From Stenotrophomonas sp. MYb238 (GTDB lineage: Bacteria > Pseudomonadota > Gammaproteobacteria > Xanthomonadales > Xanthomonadaceae): a DNA stretch of 64,000 bases. The stretch is from positions 1 through 64,000 of the forward strand of contig NZ_WIDL01000014.1 of NCBI RefSeq assembly GCF_009496535.1. The letters are read 5' to 3'. The notes under the pieces were generated by a model. That model saw only the letters and a list, made by a program, of their open reading frames with translations, was not told the DNA's origin and ran no database searches. This document shows, piece by piece, positions 62,072-64,000 of the stretch. Numbering within the stretch: position 1 is the first letter of the stretch; every line of letters begins with the position of its first letter. Position numbers and translations under genes: made by a program.

Positions 62072-64000
62072 TCACAGGATCGGCACCAGCCCGGCGCCGA
62101 ACGCGGTCAGCATGCGCACCAGCAGCCACTTCGGCCCGACGTCGACCTCGGGGAAGTCGCCCACCGGCACATAGCAGCGGCGGAAGTCCGGATCGTGCCG
62201 CGACAGCGGCAGCGGGCAGTCCGGTCCCGGCTGGAACGCGTAGTTGGTGGCATAGCGCCACGGCCAGACGTCGAGCACCGGCAGCGCCTCGGACGCCTTG
62301 CCCAGGCTGTAGTTCAGCCCCGAAAGCACCGGCGTCTTCTCCCGCGGCGCCACCACCCAGGCGTTGTCCGGGGCGATGTCGCGCAGGATGCTCTGCGCCA
62401 GCCGCTCGGCGAACACCGGGTCGTCGATGATCACCGCGCCTTCGGTGTTGTAGTTCTCGCTGCGCGGGTCGAAGTTGTGGGTGCCGACGACGCCGATGCG
62501 GCGGTCCACCACCAGCGACTTGGCGTGCAGGCCCATGCGCGCGCCGCGCCGGGTCACCGGCAGCGGACGGTTGGCCGCCTTGCTGCCGAGGAACGAGGGC
62601 CGCGTCTCGGTGCGCAGCACCTCGCGCTCGACCTCGCTGCCGTCGGCGCCCGCGCGCCGCCGCGCGCCGTTGCCGCGCACGTTGCTGCCGGCCGCGCTCG
62701 CGCCGATCACGCGGTTCGGCGGCGGCGCCGGCGCGTCGTCCAGCGCCGCGGACAGCAGGTTGGCCGGGGCCACCGGCGCATCCAGCGGGAACGGCTTGTA
62801 CTCGTAGACCTCGAAGCCCAGCACGCGCAGGTTGCGGCGCTTGTACTTGTAGGCCATGGCATAGACGATCGGGTTGTCGGTCGCGGCCAGGCTGTTGGTG
62901 GACACCACCACGCGCGGCGGCGCCTGGCGCGCGCGCAGATCCTTGAACAGCGCCTGCGCCGGCTTGGACAACACCAGGTAGGGCGTCTGCAGCAGCACTT
63001 CGGACTGCGCGCCGGCGATGAGCGCATCCAGCCGCGGCTCGGTGGCGTGCGGCGCCTGGTCGCGGCGGTGCTTGCGCGGCAGGTCGGCGACGTAGGCCAC
63101 CGAGCGCACCGGCAGCGCGGTATCGACGAAAGCCTGCGCGACGAACGCCGGGTCGGCGGCCTCGGCGGTGGCGCGCGCCACCCGCTCCGGGCGCAGGAAG
63201 CGCGCCTGCGGCAGTTCGGGCACGCCCTGCCGCAGCAGGGTCCGGCCGACATCGTTGAGCCGCTCGGCCGGCACGCTGCGGCGCGCCTCCCAGAAGGCCT
63301 GGAAGTTGGCGGCCATCTCGCGCGCCTCGGGCCCGGCCACCACCACGTCGCGGTCGCGGAAGTTGTACTCGCGGTCCCAGTCGTAATAGTCGTCCTGGTA
63401 GTTGCGGCCGCCGACCACGCCGATCACGCCGTCCACCACCAGCAGCTTGTTGTGCATGCGCTGGTTGAAGCGGCGGAAGCAGCACAGCACGCTGCCGGCG
63501 TAGTCGAAGTAGTTGAGCTTGGCCTTGCCGAAGGCGGGGTTGTAGATGCGCAGCTCGAAGTTGGCGTGCGCGCCTGACAGCGCGCCGAGCGTCTGCAGGT
63601 CGGAGATCGCCGAGAGCTGGTCGATCAGCACCCGCACCCTGACCCCGCGACGGGCGGCGTCCAGCAGCGCGTCGATGATCATGCGCGCGCTGTCGTCGGT
63701 GTCGAAGATGTAGGTCTGCAGGTCGATGCTGCGGCTGGCGCTGCGGATCAGGTTCAGGCGCGCCACCAGCGACAGTTCGCCCTCGTCCAGGAGCGTGGCG
63801 TAGTGCCGCGGCGCGCCGGCGGCGGCGGAATCGGCCATGGCCTGCGCGCCCAGCGCGCGCAGCGGCGAATCCAGCGCGCAGCGGTCGGCGCGGTCGCAGT
63901 CCAGCGCGGTGGAGCGGGCGGCCACGGCGATGCCCTGGGCACGCTCGCGCTGCTGCGGCGACAGCGACGCGCAGCCGCCGGCGAGCAGGGCCGAGCCGAG
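62072..64000 (-). CDS. Phospholipase D family lipoprotein (5' end outside window)
   Basis: The frame is open to the window end, and the first visible residues LGSALLAGGCASLSPQ look like the end of a lipoprotein signal with lipobox LAGGC. The start codon is therefore beyond base 64000. Two HKD catalytic motifs are clear: HNKLLVVDGVIGVVGGRN and HAKSLVVDRRIGVVGTHN. This fits a cardiolipin-synthase/PLD-like enzyme of the periplasmic face; the exact reaction cannot be told. The C-terminus (WPWRYATNYAF to VPIL) completes the protein. Confidence 0.88.
   Translation of the reverse strand, partial: LGSALLAGGCASLSPQQRERAQGIAVAARSTALDCDRADRCALDSPLRALGAQAMADSAAAGAPRHYATLLDEGELSLVARLNLIRSASRSIDLQTYIFDTDDSARMIIDALLDAARRGVRVRVLIDQLSAISDLQTLGALSGAHANFELRIYNPAFGKAKLNYFDYAGSVLCCFRRFNQRMHNKLLVVDGVIGVVGGRNYQDDYYDWDREYNFRDRDVVVAGPEAREMAANFQAFWEARRSVPAERLNDVGRTLLRQGVPELPQARFLRPERVARATAEAADPAFVAQAFVDTALPVRSVAYVADLPRKHRRDQAPHATEPRLDALIAGAQSEVLLQTPYLVLSKPAQALFKDLRARQAPPRVVVSTNSLAATDNPIVYAMAYKYKRRNLRVLGFEVYEYKPFPLDAPVAPANLLSAALDDAPAPPPNRVIGASAAGSNVRGNGARRRAGADGSEVEREVLRTETRPSFLGSKAANRPLPVTRRGARMGLHAKSLVVDRRIGVVGTHNFDPRSENYNTEGAVIIDDPVFAERLAQSILRDIAPDNAWVVAPREKTPVLSGLNYSLGKASEALPVLDVWPWRYATNYAFQPGPDCPLPLSRHDPDFRRCYVPVGDFPEVDVGPKWLLVRMLTAFGAGLVPIL

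Overview
The window is high-GC bacterial chromosome, and its gene content points to the Xanthomonadaceae (Xanthomonas / Stenotrophomonas / Pseudoxanthomonas / Lysobacter group). The evidence is an Ax21-type outer-membrane protein, a chromosomal integron beside ilvD, GTAG-headed REP-like palindromes of the kind known from Stenotrophomonas, and typical gamma-proteobacterial blocks (yibN-secB-gpsA, hemD-hemX-hemY, ntrBC-amtB-glnK-glnA). Genus cannot be fixed from the sequence. No rRNA, tRNA, CRISPR array or phage was seen.

Layout. 1-11.9 kb: end of a gamma carbonic anhydrase gene, a DUF2167 protein, then a same-strand operon RDD - SpoIIM - DUF4129 - DUF4350 - MoxR ATPase, joined mostly by ATGA-type overlaps. 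Its expected last member (DUF58) is separated from moxR by 856 bp packed with repeats. A ygiB/ygiC-like pair follows. 12.1-22.5 kb: ilvD, then a convergent integron integrase gene, an attI region and a cassette array. I read 17 cassettes and 16 attC sites, all cassette genes running away from intI. Most cassettes encode small unknown proteins, many of them membrane or exported. Two cassettes carry an identical Imm53 immunity protein, and the last gene is YdeI-like. 22.5-25 kb: small accessory genes including a frameshifted SnoaL-like gene.

25-39.7 kb: ETF-ubiquinone oxidoreductase, a lipoprotein cytochrome c, a Nei-type glycosylase, an H-NS family protein, Ax21, gpsA-secB-yibN, thioesterase, hemD-hemX-hemY, an ankyrin protein and a thiolase. 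39.7-50 kb: two tandem Cu,Zn superoxide dismutase lipoproteins, a Ser/Thr kinase with a TPR-like tail, and the nitrogen cluster ntrC-ntrB-amtB-glnK-glnA, with a textbook sigma-54 promoter and two NtrC boxes upstream of glnA. 50-64 kb: uppP, a META/DUF4377 lipoprotein, a PEBP-family protein, a TPR-sulfotransferase, a YheT hydrolase, PlsC, a PAS-GAF-GGDEF-EAL protein, a hotdog thioesterase, DUF488, DUF2945, an AlkC-like protein and a phospholipase-D family lipoprotein cut by the window end.

The most interesting part is the integron. Eleven of the 16 attC-bearing cassettes have a 5' end that matches the R'' box of their own attC, as expected of excised circular cassettes, including two with non-canonical cores. 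Four of the five distal attC sites have lost the canonical GTT of the crossover core. The Imm53 cassette is present twice with one base difference, which indicates recent cassette duplication or re-acquisition.
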